NCBI GenBank assembly: GCA_000721275.1
Contig: JOFO01000021.1
Location: 40,915-104,914, forward strand
Origin: Microtetraspora glauca
GTDB taxonomy: Bacteria > Actinomycetota > Actinomycetes > Streptomycetales > Streptomycetaceae
DNA length: 64,000 bases
Direction of reading: 5' to 3'
The notes below the pieces were generated by a model. That model did not search any database and was not told where the DNA came from. It saw nothing but the letters and a program-made list of their open reading frames with translations. Made by a program: the position numbers and the translations under genes. Positions 36,701 through 43,842 of this stretch are shown piece by piece; position 1 is the stretch's first letter; every line of letters starts with the position of its first letter.

Positions 36701-37009
36701 ACCCGGGAAGGACAGGACTTCACCCTCCGGCCCGTCGTGCTCGGCGTCTCGTGGTACTTCCCCGTGAACGTCAACAGCATCGGCAAGAGCTACCTCCAGC
36801 TCGGCGCCCGCTTCGGACACCCCGACTGGCCCGGCGGCTGGGTCGGCTTCGACCTCTACAAGAAGAAGGGCCGGATGAAGCTGGAGATCCGCGGCCACCT
36901 CGGCGGTGGCGCGGCAGTCCTCGGCCGGAGCTTCAACGAGGCGATGGCGAAGAAGTACTGGGACAAGCTGGGCAGCAACCTGCGGAAGGTCGTCCGCGAC
37001 AAGTTCTGA
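30758..37009 (+). CDS. RHS/YD-repeat polymorphic toxin-like secreted protein
   Basis: A 2083-residue protein. Residues 1-48 form a signal (LRAVAALAVAALTAQTAVAA). A DNRLRE-type beta domain lies at about 290-490 (DTWIQYDDYLTSQRG, RSFLQFNV, GHVSWDIDAIVQAWADG), followed by Ig-like segments (TPLSPLSGTSTNDTTPTLTG). From about 820 to 1930 come RHS/YD repeats (YRYDKSGRLRQQWNPH, TYNWATGEDLLTRDADGN, YGYDPAGRLATLTDS). The core ends with YDPATGRFLQADPKYAGGKN and CSDTSGLADYY, the usual RHS boundary. The last 140 residues (about 1943-2083) are a different, Lys/Phe/Trp-rich domain (KSVFKYWKSHFKAVFPIPG...WDKLGSNLRKVV) that I do not recognise and that sits where RHS toxins carry their effector. No stop or frameshift is seen. 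Start codon GTG 30758. Confidence 0.9.
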   Translation: MNHSISRSGGASAPSDRRSGGRLRAVAALAVAALTAQTAVAAQAVAVPESTPATVTPALGAAEAQNASTAHLLARLQKRAIEILDERTDSTSSYALPNGSTSVRSYTGPIRVKDAAGRWQTIDTSLVDTGTAVRPKRAAADVTLSDGGSGEPLVEVARGTQSLGIGWAGKLPAPELSGSTATYKGAVEGGDLVVTALKEGFSHSVVLHEKPKGPVEYRIPVEASGLTLKETADKRLRWDDARNKAKATAPAPVMWDSSYDRASGDARHIAAVDVQVEKGKDGEGQVLVLKPDAKFLADPNLVYPVTIDPTDSLMGPVTDTWIQYDDYLTSQRGSTELKAGTYNGAEKARSFLQFNVDKYKGKVITDTDLRLYSSYSSTCTTTNSGNEVRRITGAWDPSAISWSNQPATTTAGAVVNKAAKGYSTSCPAGHVSWDIDAIVQAWADGQPNHGVRLAAVDETDVLTWRRYHSANQTDGSHNAAYEPSLTVTYNTKPGAATPLSPLSGTSTNDTTPTLTGKATDADGNTVQLTYEIWTPTGTAAVQTGKSAFVASGANAPWTAATALAPGSYKWRAAVHDGTSWNGTWSAWQTFTVDTAKPAVTAVSSADFPAGQWSGTPNADGDFTGSFTFTPPVADVKDVQYRLDSGAWITAATTGTAVTRSLVFKAGAHTLTAHTRDAAGNVSADTVYSFSAGKGAALVSPAEGDRPARRVTLASEGRTTYTGVRYQYRHGEADAWKDVPVADVRRSLDGAAVGAWPLAVTGGKPASLYWNITDTLANDGPVDIRAVFGEGTTTDASPEAEVVVDRNAGEAPTAQVGPGSVNLLTGDYKLSAKDVQAFDVAVNRTASSRANPDDSEGQSAIFGPGWVSSVSAETSGSGYTQLRKTSATSVEILDADGGSTAFTAKAGGGWEPEAGAGTLTLTGSLTGDTFTLKDTDATVTVFAKAGTGATTWTLATSAAAVDDSTVAVVSETVTQNSATVVRPKYLISPTEAVPAATCQAAPSTKGCRVIEFVYATATTATGWSTAADFGDIAGQVKEIKLWATDPGAASARDEVLSRYRYDKSGRLRQQWNPHYSQATQVQYSYDAAGRVFWMMPGTEQPWNFHYGKAGSSLTAGEGMLLKVTRPTLKQGTVDTAESTATSTVVYDVPLTGAAAPRTMDRATVGAWAQNEVPTDATAVFPADSVPASSTGADLAAGGYGRASVTYIDANGRETNTATPGGGLTTTEYDAFGNEVSSLSAANRDLALGTGPDAADQLSALGIAGLSTAERAERLSASTVYSADGQRVLHSYGPLHLVSLAGPVAASGANPALPAGALVPAREHTANKHDEGRPADAAVSGLPTSSVTGAAIEGYPQDADTRTSVTTYNWATGEDLLTRDADGNQLSNTRSTYRADGKLATTSLPASNGTDAGTLTYTYWTAGGTGACAGRPEWAGLLCRTEPAGKVTGGTPADAPTTAYTYNRWGGVATTTRTANGATLTSTVTYDDAGRRARTSSTGGPGTAVPETVFTYDPETGKTTGQTSGGKTISYRYDTLGRLVSYQDGAGNTATTEYDLLDRPVKSADSTGASTTYGYDPAGRLATLTDSAAGTFTAGYDADGRLVTQAMPGGYRLKVTTDPADRTTAREYTDAAGTTVLADIAEHRVNGRMAGHSQTDGTGVSTDLVYDAAGRLTGATDTSAAGCLARTYGFDANSNRTSKSTTRDDCDGATADAAVTTESYTYDSADRLTGSGRTYDAFGRATTDGTATLEYFTGDLLRSETVGTQRRVWDLDAASRPAVATTWARGQDGVWNAAGTVTQHFGDDSSNPDWAAHSDGTVTRFVNDLTGGLGAITGPGGGVVLQLANLHGDIAVQLDLTTPAGTSVQRYDEYGLPAEDTRAARYGWLGSTQVSSETLSGRVLTGARVYDPATGRFLQADPKYAGGKNAYVYCGGDPVGCSDTSGLADYYRYYDLGRTGASDKSVFKYWKSHFKAVFPIPGRPNKITREGQDFTLRPVVLGVSWYFPVNVNSIGKSYLQLGARFGHPDWPGGWVGFDLYKKKGRMKLEIRGHLGGGAAVLGRSFNEAMAKKYWDKLGSNLRKVVRDKF

Positions 37010-37135
37010 CCCGGACCGGCTCGGCCTGGAGAGACCCCCCACGGGACACGCCCGGGCCGACTCCGCGGGGCAGATCCCCGCACGGCTCGTCCACGGGTGA
37101 GACGCGCGGGGATCGCCCCGGGGTGAGCCCCCAGG

Positions 37136-37165
37136 TCGACATAACAATTGAACATGTTCAATAAT
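37136..37165 (+). promoter_or_regulatory. promoter with a 14-bp operator in its spacer
   Basis: TCGACA (37136-37141) and AATAAT (37160-37165) are 18 bp apart, each matching the sigma-70 consensus at five of six positions. The perfect palindrome TTGAACATGTTCAA (37148-37161) fills the spacer and overlaps the -10 box, which predicts repression. It drives the small membrane-protein gene at 37239. Confidence 0.65.
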
Positions 37166-37172
37166 GAGGGCC

Positions 37173-37210
37173 GGTGGGCCCGCGTCCCGAACACGGGGCG
37201 CGGGCCCACC
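37173..37210. terminator. hairpin after the RHS gene, at the 5' end of the next transcript
   Basis: Arms GGTGGGCCCGCG and CGCGGGCCCACC pair perfectly, with further pairing inside (CCCG-AACA-CGGG). It lies 160 bp after the RHS stop and directly below the promoter at 37136-37165, so it may end the RHS transcript, stabilise the next one, or both. Confidence 0.55.
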
Positions 37211-37238
37211 GTGCATCCGGCACCCGCGAGGAGAACCC

Positions 37239-37604
37239 ATGAACTCCGGCCCCACCCCGTCCACCGGCCCATCCACCGGCCGCAAGCGCCGCACCGGATG
37301 CGTCCTCGCGATCGGCTACACCGGCCTGGTCGCGGTCGCCGGACTCGTCCGCGCCTTCGCCGGAGCCCGGCCCGACGGCTTCCTCGACCTCCTGCACCTG
37401 TCGACCTTCCCCGGCTCGGTCCTGGTCACCGTCGGGCTCCTGTACCCGCTCGCGCTCCTCGACCCGGAGACCGACCCGGACCCGGACGCCACCGGCAACC
37501 CCTTCGCCTCCGCCGCCCTCGTCACCGCCGGCGCGGCCGTCAACGTCCTCCTGGTGTACGGCGCGGTCCGCCTGACCCGAAGCCTGCGCCGCCCCCACCA
37601 CTGA
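37239..37604 (+). CDS. small membrane protein, possible immunity partner of the RHS protein
   Basis: A 121-residue protein with three likely membrane segments (VLAIGYTGLVAVAGLVRAF, FPGSVLVTVGLLYPLALL and ASAALVTAGAAVNVLLVYGAV). It has a proline/serine-rich N-terminus and the short acidic loop DPETDPDPDATG. The ATG at 37239 has GAGGAG upstream; the earlier in-frame codon at 37164 falls in the hairpin. It is the first gene after the RHS gene and has its own promoter with a palindromic operator. RHS and other polymorphic toxins are usually followed by an immunity gene, so that role is possible, but no family match supports it. It resembles small Streptomyces membrane proteins of unknown function. 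Confidence 0.7.
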   Translation: MNSGPTPSTGPSTGRKRRTGCVLAIGYTGLVAVAGLVRAFAGARPDGFLDLLHLSTFPGSVLVTVGLLYPLALLDPETDPDPDATGNPFASAALVTAGAAVNVLLVYGAVRLTRSLRRPHH

Positions 37605-38777
37605 CCACCCCGGCCCCCCGGGCACACGCGCCGGCCGGACGTCGCGAGGACGCGCACCCCGGGAGGTGTCTTCAAGTGATCACCGTTGGTGGATCGTGGT
37701 GGCGTGACACGTCGCCATGACTGTCCGATGCAGAGTGGGGAGTTCGTCCGCCCGCCTCGTCCGCGACGGGCGGGGCCGTCCGCTCGCCTGCGAGCAGGGC
37801 GGTGCCCTCGCGGGCAGGGTGATCGGAGGAGGCATGGCAGCGGTCGGCGCCGACCGTGATTGCCATACCGTCTGGGTCGACCGGACCAACTCCTCGTCGC
37901 CAGGGACCCGAGAGGGGCCTGAGAGGGGGTCGGATCGCGGCGGCGGACGTATTCCGGGCCCCGCCCGACGTACTGACGCAGGCGGGACACCCCGCGAACT
38001 GACCACGGGCGTGGCGCTCACCGAGTGATGGCGGTCCCGTGACGTGTGAAGGGAGACGGACCGCCTGTCCGAGACGCTGGGGATCTACCCTGGCACCGAC
38101 GCACACTCGAACAACGACCCGCCCGACTTGACGAGTTGCGCGCCTGAGGCGTCTATCAGGTTCACGGACCGCTCACCATGGACCAGGCGAACGCCCGCAG
38201 AGGAAGTCCCGTCACGGCGGCGGTTCCGCCACGGCCGCGCGTTCGCCGCCCGCTTCTGCTCGCGCGGTGGAGCGGTCGACTACTACCGCACGATCGAGGT
38301 TCCGGTCGCCCGAGGCGCGTAGGACCGGCCCTCTGTACCGGTCCTACGCCTGTCCCGGCTGCCACGCCTCCTCGACGCCGAAATGGGATGGCCGAGAGCC
38401 TCCTGACCGGTCATCCTGACCCGGAAACCGAGCCGACGTCATCGTGGCCCGTGAGAACGGCACGCATGGGTTCTACCGGACCGGCTGGGCGGTCGGAACC
38501 GACCTTGGACCTGCGGGAACGGCCGGCACTGCCCGGACTCCGCCAGAACGGCTGACAGTGGGGACGAGCCCGTGGCCCGGGGCTGGGTACCGCTCGACCT
38601 CGGCCGCAAGGCGCTTCTACCCTTCCCCCGGGAGGGCCCAGCACTGAGGCCGTCCCCGCGCGGCCGCGCTCAAGCTGATCCGAGCTGCTGGCCGGGTTCG
38701 GAATCCGCTGGTTGGACGACGGCTCGGCCGAACCGCGTCTGCCCGGGTACAAGGTCTGGGTACCCGGCCGGACACCG
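37605..38777. other. 1.2-kb stretch without a supported gene
   Basis: Open frames on both strands are short and Arg/Pro-rich. One plus-strand piece at about 38679-38760 (GFGIRWLDDGSAEPRLPG then KVWVPGRTPLQVL) reads like real protein but is closed by a stop upstream, so it may be the tail of a decayed gene. No insertion-sequence ends or tRNA-like structure were recognised. Confidence 0.4.
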
Positions 38778-39152
38778 TTACAGGTACTGGCGGGTGATGA
38801 GCTCGATCAGGTGGCCGGCGGGGTCCTTGAAGTACACGCCGCGGCCGCCGTGCTCGTTGTTGATCTCGCGCGGGCGCCGCATCTGCGGATCGGCCCAGTG
38901 CTCGATGCCGCGATCACGCAGACGCGCGTAGGCTCGGTCGAACGCTGCGTCGTCCAGCAGGAACGCGTAGTGCTGCATCTGGATCTCCATCGGGGGCTCC
39001 GCGAACTGCAGCAGCACACCGTCGGGGAGCTGGATGTTCGTGAACGGGCCCCAGGACGGCGCTTCTGGGATCTCCAGGAGCTCGCGGTAGAAGCGAGCCG
39101 ATTCGCGGCGGTCTTTCGCCGCGATGATGGTGTGGTTGAACGTGACTGTCAT
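38778..39152 (-). CDS. VOC-family protein
   Basis: A 124-residue glyoxalase/bleomycin-resistance-fold protein. FNHTIIAAKDRRESARFYRELLE opens the first module, and HYAFLLDDAAFDRAYARLRDRG the second. GRGVYFKDPAGHLIELIT closes it, with the usual metal-binding Glu. ATG 39152 is chosen because the fold starts at once; the upstream extension to 39197 has no homology. GAGG lies 9 bases before. It stands alone; the substrate is unknown. Confidence 0.82.
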   Translation of the reverse strand: MTVTFNHTIIAAKDRRESARFYRELLEIPEAPSWGPFTNIQLPDGVLLQFAEPPMEIQMQHYAFLLDDAAFDRAYARLRDRGIEHWADPQMRRPREINNEHGGRGVYFKDPAGHLIELITRQYL

Positions 39153-39616
39153 GAGGATGGCCTCGCTGTCGCTCGACACGGCGGAAATGGGGCTCAAGGT
39201 GCGCGAGCGCTGGAGGTCCGCGTGCCGAACGGGGGTGCCTGCTTAGCACCCGCCGAGCGATCAGCCGCCCACCGGGTGGCCAATCCGTGTATGGCGCAGT
39301 GCCGGTCCGGTGTTCACGACAACAACCCTACACGCGGGGCGCGGTGCGCATAGCCGGTTCCTCTCACCGGACGCCCAGGAGCAGGGCCCGCCCCGCCGCT
39401 GGGAAGAAGACCCCGGACGGCGGACGGCCTCCCGCGGCCGGCACTCCTGCACCGCCCTCGACAACCGTCGCCCCCGCCCGGCCCCCCGCGCCGACCTACT
39501 CGCTGCCTTCACCAGCTGACGCGCCTGCGATACCGGCCTCGGTACTGGTGGGCTCGCGCGCGTGACAGCCCTGGGGAGGATTCAGGGGTGTCAGAGGCAT
39601 CCGGTTGGATGAGCAC
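39153..39616. other. intergenic, no gene seen
   Basis: About 460 bp between the divergent VOC gene and the next hypothetical gene. It probably holds both promoters. No coding pattern or clear element was recognised. Confidence 0.4.
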
Positions 39617-40282
39617 GTGACTGTCCATGACGTGGCCCGCCGGCTGCCTTCGACCGCTGACCTGCGGAACCTGTGCCGCTCACTGGCGATGCTCGACGCG
39701 ATCCTGAGCCCGGACTGGGAAGGCCGATACCACTCTTTCAACTCCGTCTGGGCCGACGACGAGGAGATGGCCTCGATGCGCAACGGGTCGGGAGACGAGT
39801 ACTCCATCGTGTTCTCGGCAGCCGGAGCGTACGTCCGCGGCTTCGACCACGAAGCACCGACAAGCCCCTACCGCAACGACGGCGAGCCCTGGCCGGGAGT
39901 GATCGACGAGGTTCCGGAGGTCTTCAAGCCTTTCGTCGACGAGCCGGCGTTCAGCGACGAGGACGACGTCCCCGTCGTGACGGCCTGCCTGTGGCGGGAG
40001 GCGACGGATGATCGGTGGCGGCACGGAGTGATCGACTTCCCCACCGGTAGTTCCGACCCCGACGGGGCAACGGGCCTGTTCGAGCTCCTGGTCGACCGCT
40101 CGCCCGAAGCCTTCCGGTGCTTCGCCGAGGACTACTACGAGGTTCCCGTGGACCTGCAAGCGGTGCGTGACGTGTACGCCTTGCGACCACTGAGCCAGAA
40201 GCTCGTGTCATCGCTGAACGCGGAGGTCACTCTCGCAGACCTGGCCGAGGACATCACCGAGATCGGCTACCCGCAGGACTGA
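39617..40282 (+). CDS. conserved actinobacterial protein of unknown function
   Basis: A 221-residue soluble acidic protein. It starts TVHDVARRLPSTADLRN and contains RNGSGDEYSIVFSAAGAYVR and GFDHEAPTSPYRND. EVFKPFVDEPAFSDEDDVPVV and CLWREATDDRWRHGVIDFP follow, and the end is LNAEVTLADLAEDITEIGYP. I recognise this pattern from multi-copy Streptomyces proteins without a known function, often near toxin-type genes; this is recollection, not a search. GTG 39617 is chosen to match that N-terminus; a TTG four codons upstream is possible. No membrane segment or catalytic motif is visible. Confidence 0.75.
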   Translation: MTVHDVARRLPSTADLRNLCRSLAMLDAILSPDWEGRYHSFNSVWADDEEMASMRNGSGDEYSIVFSAAGAYVRGFDHEAPTSPYRNDGEPWPGVIDEVPEVFKPFVDEPAFSDEDDVPVVTACLWREATDDRWRHGVIDFPTGSSDPDGATGLFELLVDRSPEAFRCFAEDYYEVPVDLQAVRDVYALRPLSQKLVSSLNAEVTLADLAEDITEIGYPQD

Positions 40283-40613
40283 TGGGTGGTTCCGCGCTTG
40301 CCGTGGCACAGGAGCGCGCGCTGGCAGCGCGGACCAGGCCGAGGCCGACGCCATCAAGGTCTATGCCGACGCCCCATGCGGCCGCCAGGCCGGCCATGAC
40401 ACCCCCGCCCGTGGTTCCTGCTCCCGGTGCGCGGGTCCGCGCCGGCGTCCTTCGGTCTCGACAGGCCCGCGTGTTGTTCGGAGTGCGGTGGCCCGAGGCG
40501 ATGGTCACCGAGGCGGTCCCGCCCGAAGGCTTGGCCGTCAGCGTGCCCTCGACGGTGTGGCAGGGTGGTGGGACGTGGGCCTCCGAGGCCCGTGGACATG
40601 AGAGAGGTATACC
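40283..40613. other. intergenic, no gene seen
   Basis: About 330 bp upstream of the EF-hand gene. Frames in both directions look like chance GC-rich reading frames. It should contain the EF-hand promoter, not identified. Confidence 0.4.
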
Positions 40614-40817
40614 GTGAACGAGGCCGAACTCAGGGCGCTGTTTGACGAGATCGACAGGGACGGCGACGGACGGATCAACGTCGTCGAGTTGGCGGAGGGC
40701 TTCAAGGCCGAGGGCGCCCATGGGCACCTCGCGGAAGAGGTCAAGAAGGCCATGGCGGCCGACGCGAACCACGACGGGGTCCTCGACTTCGACGAGTTCC
40801 GCACCCTGCTGAAGTAG
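40614..40817 (+). CDS. EF-hand calcium-binding protein
   Basis: A 67-residue cytoplasmic protein with two EF-hands. Loop 1 is DRDGDGRINVVE, with Asp at positions 1, 3 and 5 and Glu at 12. Loop 2 is DANHDGVLDFDE, again with Asp/Asn/Asp and a final Glu. Each is flanked by helices (ELRALFDEI, LAEGFKAEG, EEVKKAMAA, FDEFRTLLK). Small calmodulin-like proteins of this type (CabC-like) are known in Streptomyces as calcium buffers or sensors. GTG 40614 has AGAGAGG upstream. A strong hairpin follows at 40836-40863, so it is a single-gene unit. Confidence 0.92.
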   Translation: MNEAELRALFDEIDRDGDGRINVVELAEGFKAEGAHGHLAEEVKKAMAADANHDGVLDFDEFRTLLK

Positions 40818-40835
40818 CGTCAGGCCGGACGACGC

Positions 40836-40863
40836 GGGCGCCTGGGTTCTGCTCCAGGCGCCC
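40836..40863 (+). terminator. hairpin terminator after the EF-hand gene
   Basis: GGGCGCCTGG and CCAGGCGCCC pair perfectly over 10 bp around an 8-base loop, 18 bp after the stop codon. Confidence 0.75.
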
Positions 40864-41594
40864 CGTGCGCTGGGTTCCCCGTGGCCACCGGCGCGTCGGG
40901 CAGGCCCTGAAGTCGCCCGGCACCCCTCCACCGCGGCGTCGACGGTCCGGGGGCCTGCCGCGGCCCTACCACCAGCAGACCCGGACCCGTACTGCCGGTC
41001 AACTGTTCGCCGCCTTGACGTCCTGGCTGTGCGCGCCGTTTCACGAGACTCGCCATGGTCCTGGTCCCCGTCGAGCCAGCGGCCTCAGTCCACCGCCACC
41101 AGCAGCATCCGGTCCGCCTGCGGCAGGCACCACGGACGGCCGCCGCCCGGACCGCTCCGCCCCGTTCCCGCACCGCCTTCAGCAACTGCTCGAACTGCCC
41201 CATCTGCAGCTCAGGGAACCTCTCCACCCAAAGCGGCTCAGCTCTTCAAAACTTCATGCCACAAGGAATGATGCGCAAACCGAAGCCTTCGGCGACACGC
41301 TTCATAACGCCGTTCTCTTCGCGTCATCCCGACGAGCGAGGCCCATGCACCGCAAGCGCAGAACGGAAACAGCGCCTGAAAGAGCTTTTGTCCCAGCAGG
41401 GTTGATTTTTGGTGTTTCGCGAGCCGATCCGGCACAGAACCTTTGGGGCAGACGTGTCTGGTGGGAGATGTGGGGTTCGTGTCGGCAGTCGACAACCCGT
41501 TTCGTGCCGTCCGCTCCTGTCTGATCCGCTCACGCCCCCGGTTGGCCTCGTTTGCGCCCTGGGGAGGCGGTCTGCTCGACGGCACTGCCGAAAC
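40864..41594. other. AT-richer non-coding stretch before an IS remnant
   Basis: About 730 bp with no supported gene. From 41230 to 41440 the base composition is clearly lower in GC than the surroundings, which suggests acquired DNA or the flank of the IS remnant. A minus-strand frame here (QALFPFCACGAWASLVGM) is the least Arg-rich, but has no recognisable start or family. Confidence 0.4.
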
Positions 41595-42318
41595 ATGACG
41601 TGACACCGCCCGTATCCCAGCGACCTGTCCGATGCGCGCTGGGGAACGGATCGGCCCCACCCTCCGCCTGGCGGGCCGTTCGGAGAGGCGAGGGTCTGGA
41701 CATCGGCCGCCCGCCCGAGCGCGACCTGCGCAGCATCATGAACGCCGTCCTCTACGTCGACCGCGCCGGCATCCCCTGGCGCTACCTGCCGCACGACTTC
41801 TCCCTCTGGGAAACCGTCTACGGCTACTTCGCCGCATGGCAGAAGGAAGGCTCTTCGACCAGCTCAACGGTTTCCTGCGGCGGCGCCTGGCCCGCCGGGC
41901 CGAAGGCCGCGACTTCGAGCCGAGTGCCTGCGTGCTGGACGCGCAGAGTATGAAGACCTCCAGCAATGTGCCAACGACAGGCCAGGGCATCGACGCCAGC
42001 AAGAAAATTGCAGGCCGCAAGCGCCATATCGGGGTGGACACCCTCGGCCTGCTCCTGGCCGTCCGCGTCACCGCGGCGAGCGTTTCCGACAACGTCGGCG
42101 GCTTGCACCTGATGCCCCACATCGCCGCCACCCGCCTGTGACCAAGGCATGGGCCGGCACCGGCTACCTTCGGCGGGCTCACGCACCACCGCCGGCTCGC
42201 CCGTGTCTACGAAGCTCACCCCACCGCTCCGAAGCCATGATCCATATCGTCATGATCGACCTCATAAGCCGGAGACTCACCCGCGAATCCACTCCGAACT
42301 TGCGCGACACCTGATGCG
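41595..42318 (+). pseudogene. IS5-family transposase remnant
   Basis: Pieces of one transposase are spread over several frames: YPSDLSDARW; RGEGLDIGRPPERDLRSIMN with YVDRAGIPWRYLPHDFSLWE; LFDQLNGFLRRRLARRAEG; QSMKTSSNVPTTGQGIDASK; KKIAGRKRHIGVDTLGLLLA. After an internal deletion near 42165 the C-terminus RSEAMIHIVMIDLISRRLTR follows. At least two frameshifts and the deletion remove most of the DDE catalytic region. Terminal inverted repeats were not recognised. It cannot move on its own. Confidence 0.85.
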
Positions 42319-42338
42319 CAACCTGGCCGCGCGCCGCG

Positions 42339-42782
42339 TCACTTCTGGGTGTGGGTGCTCTCGTGGGCGGCAGTCTCGTCCAGTGCATGTGGCACGACCA
42401 CGATCTGTACGTCGTCCTCGTAAATGACCCTCCCCGGGTCTGCGGAACGCACAGCCCGACAGTCGACGCCGTGCGCGGACAGGATCTCCAGGTAACCGGA
42501 GACGCGAGCGAGGAGATGAATGGCAGACGGCTTGAACCATGCCGCCGCGCCGGGATTGATCTCATCGTCGTAGACGTGGGGGTCAACGGTCGAGGGGTCG
42601 GTGTACGCGGCGTCGTACCAACTGTTGTTACGGCGGCGGAAGTTCTCCTGCTCGTCCGAGAGCTTTCCCTCCCTCGCCAGATTATTGACGAGCCCGAAAA
42701 CGCCGGTGAAGTGGCCTCGGCTGTTCCGGTGAGGCGATTGGAACCGTACGTACTGGACGGCTTCGCTGTCGCTATCGATCAT
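42339..42782 (-). CDS. conserved actinobacterial protein of unknown function
   Basis: A 147-residue soluble protein. It contains VRFQSPHRNSRGHFTGVFGL, NNLAREGKLSDEQENFRRRN and NSWYDAAYTDPSTVDPHVYD. Further on are PGAAAWFKPSAIHLLARVSG and a final DPGRVIYEDDVQIVVVPHAL. I recognise this as a recurrent Streptomyces family without known function. ATG 42782 is the only reasonable start; no strong ribosome site is visible. The gene directly abuts the IS5 remnant, whose 3' end is only 20 bp away in convergent orientation, but the gene looks intact. Confidence 0.75.
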   Translation of the reverse strand: MIDSDSEAVQYVRFQSPHRNSRGHFTGVFGLVNNLAREGKLSDEQENFRRRNNSWYDAAYTDPSTVDPHVYDDEINPGAAAWFKPSAIHLLARVSGYLEILSAHGVDCRAVRSADPGRVIYEDDVQIVVVPHALDETAAHESTHTQK

Positions 42783-43293
42783 CCCTATCAGTACATCCTG
42801 CCACTGCGCCTCTCATGGTCCAATAGCGTCCCGCATTGGGGGTGTAAACGCATAAGAAGGAATGAAACGCTCTTTGAGGTGCGCGTGTGCGGTCGGAACG
42901 ACTGCCGTGACTTGTCAGGTCGGTCGGTCTTCACCAGCGTCCATCCGCTCGTCAGCGATCCGCTGCCGGGATGGGGCCACAGGTTGCCCGCGCGGCGAGC
43001 GGCGCACTTTCCGGCTCCGCCGGCCGCCGTCGCGCTGTACCCGCTGGTGTTGCCGATGGGCAGATGGACAACCTCGCTCGCGCCGACCGCTCCAGGGCTA
43101 CCTGAAGTCGGGGCAGCCGACCCACGCGGAGGACTTCCACGATCCCGAACCGCCCGCCGCGCTCCCGACGAATCCAAGTGGACGATCGCCGCATCGTCGC
43201 TCGGGAAGGTCGTCAGTGTGTCACCTGTGGGTGGTGTAGAAGGATGCGTCCAAGCAGGGCACGGCCGATTGGTGCCGGTCCGGTCATGGGGAT

Positions 43294-43328
43294 GCCGCGT
43301 GCCGCGTGCCGCGTGCCGCGTGCCGCGT
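43294..43328. repeat. heptamer tandem repeat (GCCGCGT x5)
   Basis: Five perfect copies of GCCGCGT in direct succession within non-coding sequence. Confidence 0.9.
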
Positions 43329-43767
43329 GCCCGAGCCCCGCGCCCGGCGCGTCACGTCCCGGGCGCAGAGCTCGGGGCGTACGCGTCGGCGAGCCGGGCA
43401 GGTCCACGGCAGGTCCGGGCGTAGACCGTCGAGAGCCGTGGAACGCGGCTTCCGACCGGATGGTGCGGCCGTTCGCCAGTTCGCCCGCGGGCCCGTCTCG
43501 CCGCTCGCCCGGGCGCCCGCTCGCTGCTCCAGGACCCGGTCGAGGCGGACGTCCCTCACGTGCGCCACCGGGGGCATGAACCCGCGTGCTCCCGCAAGGA
43601 CTTCTGCGGGCGACGCGCGCTCGCCCGGGCGGTACGCGTCGCGATCCACGGCTGTGGGCGGAGCGACGAGGGGACCGAGGAGACTCTCCTGCCCGCCTCC
43701 GGTCCGAAGTCATCCCGGGATGGTGGGCCGACGTCGGACGGGGGCGGTCCTCGTCGGACGTTGTTTG

Positions 43768-43784
43768 TTAGGAAGCTTTACTGA
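43768..43784. promoter_or_regulatory. operator-like imperfect palindrome upstream of the carbohydrate enzyme
   Basis: TTAGGAAGCTTTACTGA lies 59 bp before the start codon. It resembles TTAGGAAA-N-TTTCCTAA-type palindromes that I recall upstream of Streptomyces extracellular glycan-degrading genes controlled by ROK-family repressors. AGGAAG (43770-43775) and CTTCCT (43791-43796) also form an inverted pair. Confidence 0.4.
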
Positions 43785-43842
43785 CGCTCACTTCCTGCGG
43801 CAGTATGCCGCGTACCTGACAATCTCACTCGAGGGGTGACGC

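Larger units (their letters stand above)
42783..43842. other. 1-kb intergenic stretch with repeats and a promoter region
   Basis: No supported gene. It holds a heptamer tandem repeat at 43294-43328 and an operator-like palindrome at 43768-43784 just upstream of the secreted carbohydrate enzyme. A minus-strand frame at about 43500-43645 (RDAYRPGERASPAEVLAGAR) has fairly normal composition but no recognisable family or ribosome site. Confidence 0.4.

Noticed and set aside
37148..37161. LexA box
   Set aside because: The half-sites GAAC/GTTC are only two bases apart; the actinobacterial LexA box needs four.
30725..37294. Very long minus-strand open frame opposite the RHS gene
   Set aside because: Its product is a Gly/Val/Arg-rich chance translation of high-GC DNA; the plus strand carries clear RHS and DNRLRE motifs.
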